Below are positions 40,051 to 49,014 of a stretch of DNA of 64,000 bases, in pieces (the first letter of the stretch is position 1; each line of letters starts with the position of its first letter). The notes beneath the pieces were generated by a model. The model searched no databases. It had not been told where the DNA came from and saw only the letters and a program-made list of their open reading frames with translations. The stretch comes from Rubinisphaera italica (GTDB taxonomy: Bacteria > Planctomycetota > Planctomycetia > Planctomycetales > Planctomycetaceae): assembly GCF_007859715.1 (NCBI RefSeq), contig NZ_SJPG01000001.1, forward strand, positions 3,932,728 through 3,996,727, written 5' to 3'. The position numbers and the translations under genes were made by a program.

Positions 40051-41598
40051 ATGGCTCAAATTTCCCCAATTATTCGATTGAACTCTCTTGATAATGTCGT
40101 TGTTGCGATTCGTGAGATTCCTGAGGGGACAACTCTGGAAGATCTGTCTTCACAAATTGTGACTCGAGTACTTATTCCCGCTGGCCACAAGATTGCGACA
40201 CGAGAGATTTCAGCTGGAGAGCCGATTTTCAAATATGGTCAGACGGTCGGGTTTGCTTCTAAAGACATTCGTAATGGAGATTGGGTCCATACGCATAATG
40301 TCGATTGTGGTTCTCTGAATCTGGAATATCGATACGCGGATGCCCTTCCTGAGACGGATTTCTTTTCCGAAGTCAGGAAGTTCCAAGGATATCGCCGGCC
40401 GAATGGCAAAGCGGCCACGCGAAATTATGTGGCGATTGTCAGTACTGTGAATTGCTCAGCCACCAGTTCACGACGTATTGCTGACCAGGTTGGGCCGGAG
40501 TTGCTCGAAAAATATCCTCATGTCGATGGTGTGATTGCTTTGACACACAAAGGAGGCTGTGCGTTCGAATATCAGGGATCGGACCACGAACAACTCAATC
40601 GGACATTGGCCGGTTATGCCCGACATCCAAATATCTGTGGATATCTGGTGATTGGACTCGGCTGTGAGACGGCTCAGGCGGATTATCTGGTTGACTCCCA
40701 AGGATTGGTCCAGCTGGAATCAGCCGACACGCCCGCGAAAAAATCGCGTCCGATGATTAACATTCAACAAGCTGGTGGTGTACGCAAGACAATCGAAAAG
40801 GCCCTGAGTGCCTTGCCGGAGATTCTGCAAGAGGCAGACCGTGCCCGACGGGAGCCCATCTCTGCTTCGGAATTGATTGTCGCGACCGAATGCGGGGGGA
40901 GTGATGGATATAGTGGGATCACTGCGAATCCGGCGATTGGCGTCGCCAGCGATTTGATAGTCCGCTCAGGCGGGACGGCAATTCTGTCTGAAGTTCCTGA
41001 AATTTATGGTGGCGAACATCTGCTGACCAGCAGGGCAATCAGTCGAGAAGTCGGCGAGAAACTGATCGAGCGAATCCACTGGTGGGAAGATTATGCGGAC
41101 AAATTCCAACTCAAAATCGACAATAATCCTTCGGTCGGTAATAAGAAGGGTGGATTGACGACGATTTACGAGAAGAGCCTGGGAGCGATCGCCAAAGGGG
41201 GTTCGACGGCTCTCACTGCCGTCTATGAGTATGCGGAACCTGTCACTGCTAAGGGGTTTGTGATTATGGACACCCCCGGCTACGACCCGGCGAGTGTCAC
41301 GGGTATGATCGCTGGAGGAGCGACCGTTTCCCTGTTTTCCACAGGCCGTGGAAGTTGTTTTGGAAGCAAACCGACACCGACTCTGAAAATCTGCTCCAAT
41401 ACGGCAACCTTCGACTATCTCAGTGAAGATATGGATATCAATGCCGGCGATGTTCTTGAGGGAACCAGCCTGGAACAGAAGGGGCAAGAGATCTTTGAGG
41501 AGATTCTTGCGGTCGCTTCCGGGAAAAAAACCAAATCTGAGGCGGCTGGGATCGGAGATGAAGAATTTTGCCCCTGGTCGCCTGGCCCAATCTTTTAA
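40051..41598 (+). CDS. uxaA: UxaA family altronate/galactarate dehydratase
   Basis: 515 residues with an N-terminal SAF domain (about 10-90; VRVLIPAGHKIATREISAGE type) and the UxaA/GarD catalytic part (NYVAIVSTVNCSATSSRRIA, ALTHKGGCAFEYQGSDHEQL, ATECGGSDGYSGITANPAIG). Family members dehydrate altronate or galactarate to 2-keto-3-deoxy sugar acids with iron. Both halves being in one protein is normal. Which acid is used cannot be fixed. AGGA lies 11 bases before ATG 40051. No other uronate gene is adjacent, so it stands alone here. Confidence 0.88.
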   Translation: MAQISPIIRLNSLDNVVVAIREIPEGTTLEDLSSQIVTRVLIPAGHKIATREISAGEPIFKYGQTVGFASKDIRNGDWVHTHNVDCGSLNLEYRYADALPETDFFSEVRKFQGYRRPNGKAATRNYVAIVSTVNCSATSSRRIADQVGPELLEKYPHVDGVIALTHKGGCAFEYQGSDHEQLNRTLAGYARHPNICGYLVIGLGCETAQADYLVDSQGLVQLESADTPAKKSRPMINIQQAGGVRKTIEKALSALPEILQEADRARREPISASELIVATECGGSDGYSGITANPAIGVASDLIVRSGGTAILSEVPEIYGGEHLLTSRAISREVGEKLIERIHWWEDYADKFQLKIDNNPSVGNKKGGLTTIYEKSLGAIAKGGSTALTAVYEYAEPVTAKGFVIMDTPGYDPASVTGMIAGGATVSLFSTGRGSCFGSKPTPTLKICSNTATFDYLSEDMDINAGDVLEGTSLEQKGQEIFEEILAVASGKKTKSEAAGIGDEEFCPWSPGPIF

Positions 41599-41971
41599 AG
41601 ATTGTCTTAAGTTGTTTAATGGCAACACCTTACTGCTTAGTTTATGACGATTTCCAGAGAAGATGCTTCTGGAATAAACGCTAAAGTCGTCAGGATTCGC
41701 ACGATTGTGAGAACCGTTACAGCCGGAAATCACCAAAAATACGGCATCACCGTCACAATCGTTACAGCTTCACAATCCCCACAACCGATACTACCGGCAG
41801 GTCCACAATTTTGCGCACTGTCTAGTGATGTGTGAAATTGATGCCAACAGGTTCCTCTGGTTCAGGTCAAGATCGATGATGCCTCAAGAGATAAAGTCGC
41901 TGATGACAAACATAACGAGAATTCTCGATCGGAACGGCTCGCTCCCCCAAAAAAGTCAAGGACGACCTCAT

Positions 41972-43789
41972 ATGCGAGGATTTCGCCGCTTCTGTGTCGG
42001 TATCGCTGCAATGGCTCTTGCCTGGTCAAGTACGACCGCACAAGCCCAGCCCGAACCGAGATATTACGAAAAATCGGCCACCCCAGAAGGGGGATGGTCT
42101 CCGAACAGTTTTCAACCTCAGGGGCCTTATGGTGCAGGCGGTCCACAAACCGCTGGACACTGGACTCCAGAGATGATGGCTGGCGGCGTACAACAGGCTC
42201 AATTTCAGCAGGGTCCCCCTTCTCCAGGTGGTCCGGGCAATTTTAATGGCATGCCTCCCGGTGGGAATCTGAATCCGTATCCTGGTTTGGACATGTACCG
42301 CTATGGTTTCCAGCAGACGACTAATGAAGGCGGCTTGTGGTACAAGCGTATGCTCAATGCGTCTCGTACCTATACGGGGAGCGTCGAATTCCTGGTCCCG
42401 GTTTACAATGAACCGGGAGGAGAATTATTCGGTTATGGTGGTATCGATACGAATGTCGTCGCCACCGACCGCATTCCTCCATTTTATTTCACGTCGCCTC
42501 GTGACCCAGGTGCTGTGGCCACAAATGGCGGTCAATCGTCTCTGCAGGGAAGTCAAGCTTTTTATGATCGTTATTTTCAGGCTAGAACTTTCGATCAAAT
42601 GTTCAACGACATGTCTAGTGGCGGAGTGAAAATTGAACTCGGTGTCGAAACTGAAGATGGCAGTGGTTGGAGTGTGAATGGCTGGTACGGTGGAGAATCA
42701 AATCAGGTATTCCAATATGGAGATGACCCGATTCGATCCTACACACCAGTCGTTGGTGGGGATCCCTTTTCTTTCCTGGGCAACGACCCACTCTATCTGC
42801 TGGAATTGAGTGCCTTGACTGGTGGATTGCCAATCAATAATGGAAGTGGTGTCGCCGATACGATTGCTTTCGATACATTGTTCGAAGTTCAATACTCCCA
42901 GGAAGCCTGGGGAACAGGACTTCACTTTTATAAACCCGCCATTGCCAGTGGTGATGGATACCGGGTTCGTCCTATTCTTGGTTTGCGTTATGTCAATATC
43001 CGCGAAGGGTATAACTTCCGTGGATTGGACAGCGGTGGTGAATACGAGTTCCTCAACTTTAACGATATTGATGTCGAACAAGAGTTTGACACCGCTGGAA
43101 GCTTGGACTTCGGGCTCGCGACTGTTGGTGCTCAAACTGGAGAACCTGGTTTTGAGGGGCGTCCCACACCAGATTCCTTCAATGATGGAACCATTGAAGG
43201 TTTTATCAGCCAGGCGAATCCGCAAATCTCGTTACCAACGAATCCTTATGAAGTGCAGGTGGCGGCCTATAACCAGGCTCATGCTGCTGGACCGGAAATT
43301 GGGGTTGAAGCAGAATTTGGTGGTGATGACACACAATTGACATTGACTGCGATTGCAGGTTTGACCGCCACCAAAGAAAATTTGCGTCTCGACGGTTACG
43401 GAATTTACAACCATTTTCTGAACAATGTAGATCCCGACAATAATATTTTGACACCGGATGGTGGTGAAATGGGAACCGGAATTGGAGGCTTAACCAATGA
43501 AGATACCCGATTCAACGACCGAGCCAGTTCAACACATGTCTCCCCCCTGTTGGATTTGTCGGTTAAATTTGAATCCCGTATTTTTCAGTACATCCCTGGC
43601 TTGAATCGAATCGAATTCTTTGATGAAGCCCATTTCTCAACCAGTTACGGGTTCCTGTATGTGGGAAATCTGTCACGACCTGCCAACTCTGTTGAGTATG
43701 TGACCTTCCCGATCAATCCAAGTCTCGATCCGAACCGCAGCGGGTGGACGATGACCCAATGGACCTTCGGTTTAAACTGGGAACGCTAA
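41972..43789 (+). CDS. Outer-membrane beta-barrel-like planctomycete protein
   Basis: 605 residues from ATG 41972 with a signal peptide (VGIAAMALAWSSTTAQAQ), then a Gly/Pro/Gln-rich stretch to about 110 and a long region of alternating strands with aromatic residues, ending TMTQWTFGLNWER, a C-terminal aromatic-strand ending typical of outer-membrane barrels. Planctomycetes carry many related proteins (BBP7-like). AAGGA lies about 11 bases upstream. The frame extends upstream to 41825 without a signal peptide at its start, so the shorter reading is preferred. Function unknown; a structural or pore role is possible. Confidence 0.75.
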   Translation: MRGFRRFCVGIAAMALAWSSTTAQAQPEPRYYEKSATPEGGWSPNSFQPQGPYGAGGPQTAGHWTPEMMAGGVQQAQFQQGPPSPGGPGNFNGMPPGGNLNPYPGLDMYRYGFQQTTNEGGLWYKRMLNASRTYTGSVEFLVPVYNEPGGELFGYGGIDTNVVATDRIPPFYFTSPRDPGAVATNGGQSSLQGSQAFYDRYFQARTFDQMFNDMSSGGVKIELGVETEDGSGWSVNGWYGGESNQVFQYGDDPIRSYTPVVGGDPFSFLGNDPLYLLELSALTGGLPINNGSGVADTIAFDTLFEVQYSQEAWGTGLHFYKPAIASGDGYRVRPILGLRYVNIREGYNFRGLDSGGEYEFLNFNDIDVEQEFDTAGSLDFGLATVGAQTGEPGFEGRPTPDSFNDGTIEGFISQANPQISLPTNPYEVQVAAYNQAHAAGPEIGVEAEFGGDDTQLTLTAIAGLTATKENLRLDGYGIYNHFLNNVDPDNNILTPDGGEMGTGIGGLTNEDTRFNDRASSTHVSPLLDLSVKFESRIFQYIPGLNRIEFFDEAHFSTSYGFLYVGNLSRPANSVEYVTFPINPSLDPNRSGWTMTQWTFGLNWER

Positions 43790-43808
43790 GAATCCTTTGT
43801 ATGAATAA

Positions 43809-43850
43809 TAAAAAGCCCTGCAGTACAACTCGTGCTGCAGGGCTTTCTTT
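43809..43850. terminator. Bidirectional terminator between convergent genes
   Basis: GCCCTGCAG 43815-43823 pairs with CTGCAGGGC 43835-43843, nine bases, followed by TTTCTTT on plus and TTTTTATTATT on minus. It ends both the outer-membrane-like gene and, more distantly, citrate synthase. Confidence 0.9.
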
Positions 43851-43947
43851 GATTGGCGTTTGTCTTTGGCGATCAATAATCGACTGTACTTCAGGTCACA
43901 CTCAGTTCAGCCAGTCAAGTGATAGTCATCGACTAAACCGGTAAAGA

Positions 43948-45075
43948 TTACGAGCGATCACTCACAGGAACATAAGATCGTTCTTCGTATCCCACGTAGT
44001 TGGCTTTTGGACGGATGATCTTGTTGTCCTGAACCTGTTCGAGCACATGGGCACACCAGCCTGTGATGCGGGACGCGGCGAACACACAGGTAAACATGTG
44101 GCCGGGAATTCCCATATAATATTGCAGTGAAGCCGAGTAGAAATCGACGTTGCAGTTTTTATTGATTTCGGCGGTCACGAGTTCTTCCATTTTAATAGAC
44201 ATGTCGTACCACTTCGGTTCGCCCGTTTCGATGGAAAGACGGCGGGAAAGTTCCTTGAGGTGTTTGGCGCGAGGGTCCTGTGTCTGATAGACCGCATGGC
44301 CGAAGCCCATGAATTTGCCTTTATTGGCTCGCACGGATTTAACCCAGCCTTCAACGTTCTCGACGGAACCAACTTCTTTGAGCGTTTCAAGAACAGCAGT
44401 GTTGGCTCCTCCGTGAAGAGGACCTTTCAGTGCGCCGATGGCACCGGTGATTGAGGAATACATATCAGTTAATGTGGCGGCAATGACACGAGCAGCGAAG
44501 GTGCTTGCATTCAAGCCGTGCTCGGCATGCAGGATCAAAATCAGATCCATCGCCTTTTCAGCATCTGCACTGGGCTTCTCTCCATTGAGCATATACAGAC
44601 AGTTGCCGGCATGAGAGAGACTGTTATCCGGTTCAATCGGATCCTTGCCTTCAATAATCCGTTTGATGGCTGAGAGCAGCGTGCCAATTTTTGCAGTCAG
44701 CATAAGCGAGTCATCGAAGAACGATTCCTTCGAGTTATTGTCTTCATTGGGATCAAGATTCCCCAGCATGGAAACCCCGGTTCGCATCATCGACATCGGG
44801 TGAGCATCTTTGGGAAGTGCTTTCAAGACATCATAAACTTCCTGGGGAACGCTCCGTTGAGCTTTGAGTTTATCTGAAAACTCTTCGAGTTGTTCACTGG
44901 TTGGCAATTCGCCGTAGTAGAGAAGATAAGCCGTTTCTTCGAATGTGCTGAATTTTGCCAATTCGTCGATGTGGTATCCACGATAGATCAGTTGTCCTGT
45001 CTGTCCATCGACATGAGAAATACTACTATCGGCGGCAACAATGTTTTTCAAACCTTTGGAGGTCGTGGCTGTCAT
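43948..45075 (-). CDS. gltA: Citrate synthase
   Basis: 375 residues, short form of the type found in Gram-positive and archaeal lines (and shared with 2-methylcitrate synthase). It joins oxaloacetate and acetyl-CoA. The active-site segments HAEHGLNASTFAARVIAATL, GALKGPLHGGANTAVL and GFGHAVYQTQDPRAKHL are intact, containing the catalytic histidines; the Asp lies in the C-terminal part. It is a single gene, with an unremarkable leader of about 50 bases. 2-Methylcitrate synthase is an alternative, but no prp genes are adjacent. Confidence 0.92.
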   Translation of the reverse strand: MTATTSKGLKNIVAADSSISHVDGQTGQLIYRGYHIDELAKFSTFEETAYLLYYGELPTSEQLEEFSDKLKAQRSVPQEVYDVLKALPKDAHPMSMMRTGVSMLGNLDPNEDNNSKESFFDDSLMLTAKIGTLLSAIKRIIEGKDPIEPDNSLSHAGNCLYMLNGEKPSADAEKAMDLILILHAEHGLNASTFAARVIAATLTDMYSSITGAIGALKGPLHGGANTAVLETLKEVGSVENVEGWVKSVRANKGKFMGFGHAVYQTQDPRAKHLKELSRRLSIETGEPKWYDMSIKMEELVTAEINKNCNVDFYSASLQYYMGIPGHMFTCVFAASRITGWCAHVLEQVQDNKIIRPKANYVGYEERSYVPVSDRS

Positions 45076-45254
45076 TGGTGATGAACTCGATTTTCTAACG
45101 GTATCTAAAACGGTGTGATAATCAGCTGATGATTTTTGAGGCTGAGAGTGAAGACTATTTGGTTATGTTCTCAATGCATGAGTCAAATTTAATGTTTAAT
45201 TATAACGCGGAATTAGTGAGATTCCAACGGTGTCAACCCGATACGGCCAGTAGA

Positions 45255-46202
45255 TTACCCTCGGGGATGACAAGCTCGATGGATCGATTTCAGTCGACTG
45301 TGCTCAACGTGTGTATAAATTTGAGTCGTACGGATGTTCGCATGCCCCAGCATTTCCTGAAGTGCTCGAATTTCCGCTCCCCCAGCCAGCATATGCGTTG
45401 CAAAGCTGTGCCGCAACGTATGCGGACTGACTTCACCACTACAACCGACTCGACCGGCATATCTCTTGACCAGTCTCCAGATTGTCAAACGTGTCAGTGC
45501 ACGCCCGGTTCGACTTACAAACAAGGCGTCCTCTTGCGATCGGTTCGCAAGCACTGGACGTTCATGTTCCAGATAGGTCTCAATTGCCAGAATCGCAACA
45601 GGATTTAAAGAGACTATTCGTTCTTTATTTCCTTTGCCAATGCATCGGCACGTTTTCTCTTCCAATGAGATTTGCGACCGTGTCAGCGAAGCAACTTCCG
45701 AAGCTCGACAACCGGTTGCATACATCAAACACAGAAGAGCCCGATCCCGCAAGGGATAACCATCCTGTTTTGTTGGTGCATTGAGTAATGCGTCCACTTT
45801 TTCAGGACTGAGAACTTTGGGAAGATATTGCCACAACTTGGGAGAATTCAGCAATTCCGCAACACTCTCGGTCAGTTGACCTTCCAGAACGAAGTATCGA
45901 AAAAGTGTTTTGAGGGCCACCAGTTTTCTCGCTATTGAAGTAGCTGAGAGTTGCCGGTCGTGCAAAGACTGCATAAACAGGGAAAGAGTTTTCAAATCGA
46001 GTTTTCGGAGATCGCTGATTCTCCGGGACTGCATCCATTCATAAAACTGACGAATATCCCGTGTGTATGCCTGAACGCTGTTGTCAGCCATGCTGCATTC
46101 GGTTCGCAAAAAATGTGCAAACTCCTCAACCCGTGTCTGAGCAAATTGTTCCTGAACCACTTGGAGTGGTTGAGTTTGAGTCGGCTTAAATCGTGGAGGC
46201 AT
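45255..46202 (-). CDS. Tyrosine site-specific recombinase XerC/XerD-type
   Basis: 315 residues with an N-terminal SAM-like DNA-binding domain and a catalytic domain. The catalytic Arg is in ATGCRASEVASL, the HxxR box is SPHTLRHSFATHM, the second His in LGHANIRTTQIYTH, and the Tyr nucleophile follows in QIYTH. These recombinases resolve chromosome dimers at dif. XerC and XerD cannot be separated without comparison. A stretch of about 18 extra residues lies at its start compared with typical XerC/D. No mobile genes are adjacent, so a housekeeping role is likely. Confidence 0.93.
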   Translation of the reverse strand: MPPRFKPTQTQPLQVVQEQFAQTRVEEFAHFLRTECSMADNSVQAYTRDIRQFYEWMQSRRISDLRKLDLKTLSLFMQSLHDRQLSATSIARKLVALKTLFRYFVLEGQLTESVAELLNSPKLWQYLPKVLSPEKVDALLNAPTKQDGYPLRDRALLCLMYATGCRASEVASLTRSQISLEEKTCRCIGKGNKERIVSLNPVAILAIETYLEHERPVLANRSQEDALFVSRTGRALTRLTIWRLVKRYAGRVGCSGEVSPHTLRHSFATHMLAGGAEIRALQEMLGHANIRTTQIYTHVEHSRLKSIHRACHPRG

Positions 46203-46488
46203 TCCGCTTTACTTTCGAATTCAGACAGGAACAATTCCATTGATTTCATCAAGCACTGCCTGACTCACCTTTACTGCTCAATCGAGCTTTCAATATTGAC
46301 CTCAAATCGCAATTCCGCTGGTTATTTACTTTGTCGAGTAAGCATGCATTCACGACATTGAGCGATGTTCAGACTATTAGTCATTTCGTCGAATGCAGAG
46401 GACCAACTTCAATGGGGGTCTGGTTAGCGCGTTTATGAGGAGGTGCGGCTGGTCATTCCGTTCACTTGGGAACAAGGTGGATTATCAT

Positions 46489-46530
46489 AGCCCGAAGCCT
46501 GAGCGAGGGGACGGCTTCCGATTAACAATC
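46489..46530. repeat. Family A repeat arm
   Basis: AGCCCGAAGCCTGAGCGAGG then GGACGGCTTCCGATTAACAA; matches 17697-17735 in the shared parts CCCGA, AGCGAGGGGACGGCTTC and GATTAA. The rest of 46203-46805 holds no gene I can support. Confidence 0.7.
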
Positions 46531-46805
46531 CCCTTAAACTCTGATATCAAAAAACGCTTTTACCATTTTATGCAAAAAAGTGGTCAGTCTTGAGAACAGG
46601 CGAGTGTGAAGCTCTGCTTCAAGTCTAAGTGCTCACGATTACCCATAAAACGTAGCGAGGCTCTGGGGGACTTGCGATCCCAGAAATGACCTTTGACCAT
46701 TTTTAAATGGTTTCTGCAGTCGCTTTAACACCAAATGTCCTGAGATCGCTCTGTTTGCTCCTGCTGAACGCTGCAGGTAATTTTTGAAATACTCTGGGGA
46801 ACTCT

Positions 46806-47735
46806 TTAGGACCACAAACCGTTGCGGGGGTGTTGTTCGGTCAGATCCGCGAATTTCTGAAACTGTTCGCGTGCGTCTGCGGAAAGTTCTTTGGGAACGA
46901 TGACTTTGACGATAATCATCTGATCGCCGCGAACTTTCGTTTTGCTGTCCAGAATCCCTTTTCCCTTCAGTCGTAACTTCGCCCCGCTGGACGTCCCTGA
47001 GGGAATAGTGACTGTCACTTCGCCTTCATTCAGAGTCGGGACATCGACTTTTGCACCCAGAACCGCCTCAGCCAGACTGACCGGAACATCGAGCAAGAGA
47101 TTGGCTCCCTCCCGTTTGAAATACGGGTGTGGAGCGATTTTGACTTTGATCAGCAAATCGCCGGATGGCCCACCCGTGACGGAATGTTCTCCCTGCCCGG
47201 CCAGACGAATGGTAGCACCATCGTGAATGCCCGGCGGAATCTTTACTTCGAGAGTTTCGTGCTTGCCCGCATTATTGAGCGTCAAACCGTATTTGCCACC
47301 TTCGGCAGCCAGATGGAACGGCACAGTGACCTGCGACTGGATATCGCGCCCTTTTTGCGGACGGGCCTGACGTCTCCCGCCACCCTGATTGAAGCCCCCG
47401 CCGAACAGATCTCCAAAATCGAAGCCCCCGCCTCCGCCTCCTCCAAAAATCTGTTCAAGATCGACCGGACTGGCTCCTCCAGAGGAACGATAATGTCCGC
47501 CGCCACCCATATTTTCGAATCCAGCACCGTACTGATCGTATTTCTGGCGTTTTTCTTTGTCGCCCAGAATTTCGTAAGCGGTTTGAATCTCTTTGAACTT
47601 TTCCGCAGCCGATTTATCGTCGGGACGACGATCGGGATGATAATCGCGTGCGAGCTTGCGATAAGCCTTCTTGATCACATCTTCAGAGGCGCCGCGTTCA
47701 ACACCTAACGTTTTATAATAATCCTGGCTGGCCAT
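46806..47735 (-). CDS. DnaJ-type co-chaperone without zinc finger (CbpA-like)
   Basis: 309 residues from ATG 47735. The J domain has [20 protein letters not shown] and the HPD motif (DYHPDRRP), followed by a Gly/Phe-rich stretch to about 130 and the C-terminal substrate domain ([20 protein letters not shown]). The CxxCxGxG zinc finger of DnaJ itself is absent, so it is type II, as in CbpA/DjlB. It stimulates DnaK in the cytoplasm. The ORF extends to 47798, but the natural family start is [12 protein letters not shown]. dnaK is not adjacent. Confidence 0.93.
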   Translation of the reverse strand: MASQDYYKTLGVERGASEDVIKKAYRKLARDYHPDRRPDDKSAAEKFKEIQTAYEILGDKEKRQKYDQYGAGFENMGGGGHYRSSGGASPVDLEQIFGGGGGGGFDFGDLFGGGFNQGGGRRQARPQKGRDIQSQVTVPFHLAAEGGKYGLTLNNAGKHETLEVKIPPGIHDGATIRLAGQGEHSVTGGPSGDLLIKVKIAPHPYFKREGANLLLDVPVSLAEAVLGAKVDVPTLNEGEVTVTIPSGTSSGAKLRLKGKGILDSKTKVRGDQMIIVKVIVPKELSADAREQFQKFADLTEQHPRNGLWS

Positions 47736-48284
47736 AAATGGATCGAAACTTACTGATGAGAGTGAGGAGATTTGCTTACGCGATATCATATCCAGCAAGC
47801 AGAAATACCCTGCAGGTTGGTATGGAGCTTACATCATCTCAATTGTACTGGCAAAATATTGCGAATAAAGTGTAGGGACAGAATCTCCTCAGGACTGAGA
47901 ATTATTACTGTCCATATTATAACTGACCTCATTGTGACTTGTTGATTCTTCGGTTTACCGCAGACGTAGCTCGTGATCTCGAATAATTCTTTGGGGGAAG
48001 AGTCAGAGGTATGTTTCTGTTTGCATCGCTACTTATCGGGCAGACAGACTCTTATGAGCTAAGTCCCCCCAAGACCATGGGGATTTTATCGGCTTCGCGA
48101 GTGTTAATAATATTGAACAGGGATGTTTTTTCTGCTGCAGTATTTTGTGAAAGTCTAAAAATTTTTCAAAATAATATGAACAAAAGTAACGCTCCCTACG
48201 TCTTAAGGTAACACGGAATTCATTCCATCCTTGTAATTGTGAAATCAACTCTGAACACATTCGCGAAGGAAAGACCCTTTACTC
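47736..48284. other. Intergenic region, nothing recognised
   Basis: About 550 bases of AT-rich sequence with no gene I can support and no clear repeat. A small hairpin-like CTCCTCAGGACTGAGAA is at about 47888-47904. Confidence 0.35.
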
Positions 48285-48482
48285 ATGAAACGTATCAGTT
48301 CGTTATGTTTTGGATCGATCGCGACTATCTACTTGGCCTTGTGGATTTATCAACTCGGTTTTGAAGACGGTCGCTCCGATGCCAGTGCTGTATTTGAAAA
48401 AACAAATCGCGAATTGAATTTAAAAGTCAACTGGTACGAACAGCAATGTCGAAATTCAGAACTTGCATTCAGATGCCCATAA
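48285..48482 (+). CDS. Small hypothetical membrane protein
   Basis: 65 residues: MKRISSLCFGSIATIYLALW then IYQLGFEDGRSDASAVFEKT and a charged tail ending SELAFRCP. One helix at about 8-25, possibly an uncleaved signal. AAGGA lies too far upstream (about 16 bases) to be convincing, so the gene itself is uncertain. I do not recognise it. Confidence 0.42.
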   Translation: MKRISSLCFGSIATIYLALWIYQLGFEDGRSDASAVFEKTNRELNLKVNWYEQQCRNSELAFRCP

Positions 48483-48487
48483 AGATT

Positions 48488-48517
48488 CAGGAGCTGATGC
48501 TCCTTGCATAGCTCCTG
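48488..48517. terminator. Palindrome between convergent genes, possible terminator
   Basis: CAGGAGCT 48488-48495 and AGCTCCTG 48510-48517 are perfect inverted repeats. They lie between the stops of the small membrane protein and the lipoprotein gene, but T-runs are weak (TAAATTTC). Confidence 0.45.
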
Positions 48518-48534
48518 TAAATTTCTCACCAGAA

Positions 48535-48927
48535 TTATCGACCAGCGATTTTGTTGAGGGCATCGCTTGAAATATAGGCCTGTTCTCCCTCAGCGGTTTC
48601 AATCAAGGAATAGCTACCTGCAGATTCCACCAGTTTTACTTCGGTTCCGGCTGTTAATTTTCCATCAGGTGGAGATCCCTGCTGAGGTCCACCTTTGTAG
48701 TATTCGGTCTCCACGGAAATGGAGTGAGTCATCGATGTTTTTGGCTCAGGAGAAACTTCTGGTTCCGATTGTCCCTCCGGGGGAGGCCCCAGCGGTTTCA
48801 CCGGGGCAGCTTTTGGTGAAGGCGAGGATTGTTCCGTCTGATTTGAACAGCCTGTAGCAAAAAATAAGAGGCTTGTGGCGAAAAGGATAAAATGTGATTG
48901 CTTAAGTTGCTCTTGAAAAATCGTCAT
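48535..48927 (-). CDS. Lipoprotein with SH3-like domain
   Basis: 130 residues with a lipobox FATGC and acylation at C27. The central part is Pro/Ser/Glu-rich, a likely flexible linker through the envelope, and the last 60 residues (LTAGTEVKLVESAGSYSLIE and TAEGEQAYISSDAL) look like a bacterial SH3 domain, which may bind peptidoglycan or another wall part. ATG 48927 lacks a strong ribosome site. Function not known. Confidence 0.75.
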   Translation of the reverse strand: MTIFQEQLKQSHFILFATSLLFFATGCSNQTEQSSPSPKAAPVKPLGPPPEGQSEPEVSPEPKTSMTHSISVETEYYKGGPQQGSPPDGKLTAGTEVKLVESAGSYSLIETAEGEQAYISSDALNKIAGR

Positions 48928-48965
48928 AGTCGTTTTCTGCTTTTTGGGGAGTCCAGGAATCCTGA

Positions 48966-48997
48966 GAAAAATGCAGGCTCTTCACATTAAGACCTGC
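48966..48997 (-). terminator. Probable terminator of pckA
   Basis: GCAGG 48973-48977 pairs with CCTGC 48993-48997, with a partial inner stem, and the minus strand then has ATTTTTCTC. Moderately convincing. Confidence 0.5.
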
Positions 48998-49014
48998 AAG
49001 GTCATCACAGTGAA

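Noticed and set aside
45255..46202. Integrase of a genomic island
   Set aside because: The sequence is XerC/D-type with housekeeping neighbours (citrate synthase, DnaJ-like), and no att-like repeats or cargo genes were seen.
46806..47735. Classical DnaJ
   Set aside because: The zinc-finger cysteine repeats between the Gly/Phe region and the C-terminal domain are missing, so it is a CbpA-type protein.
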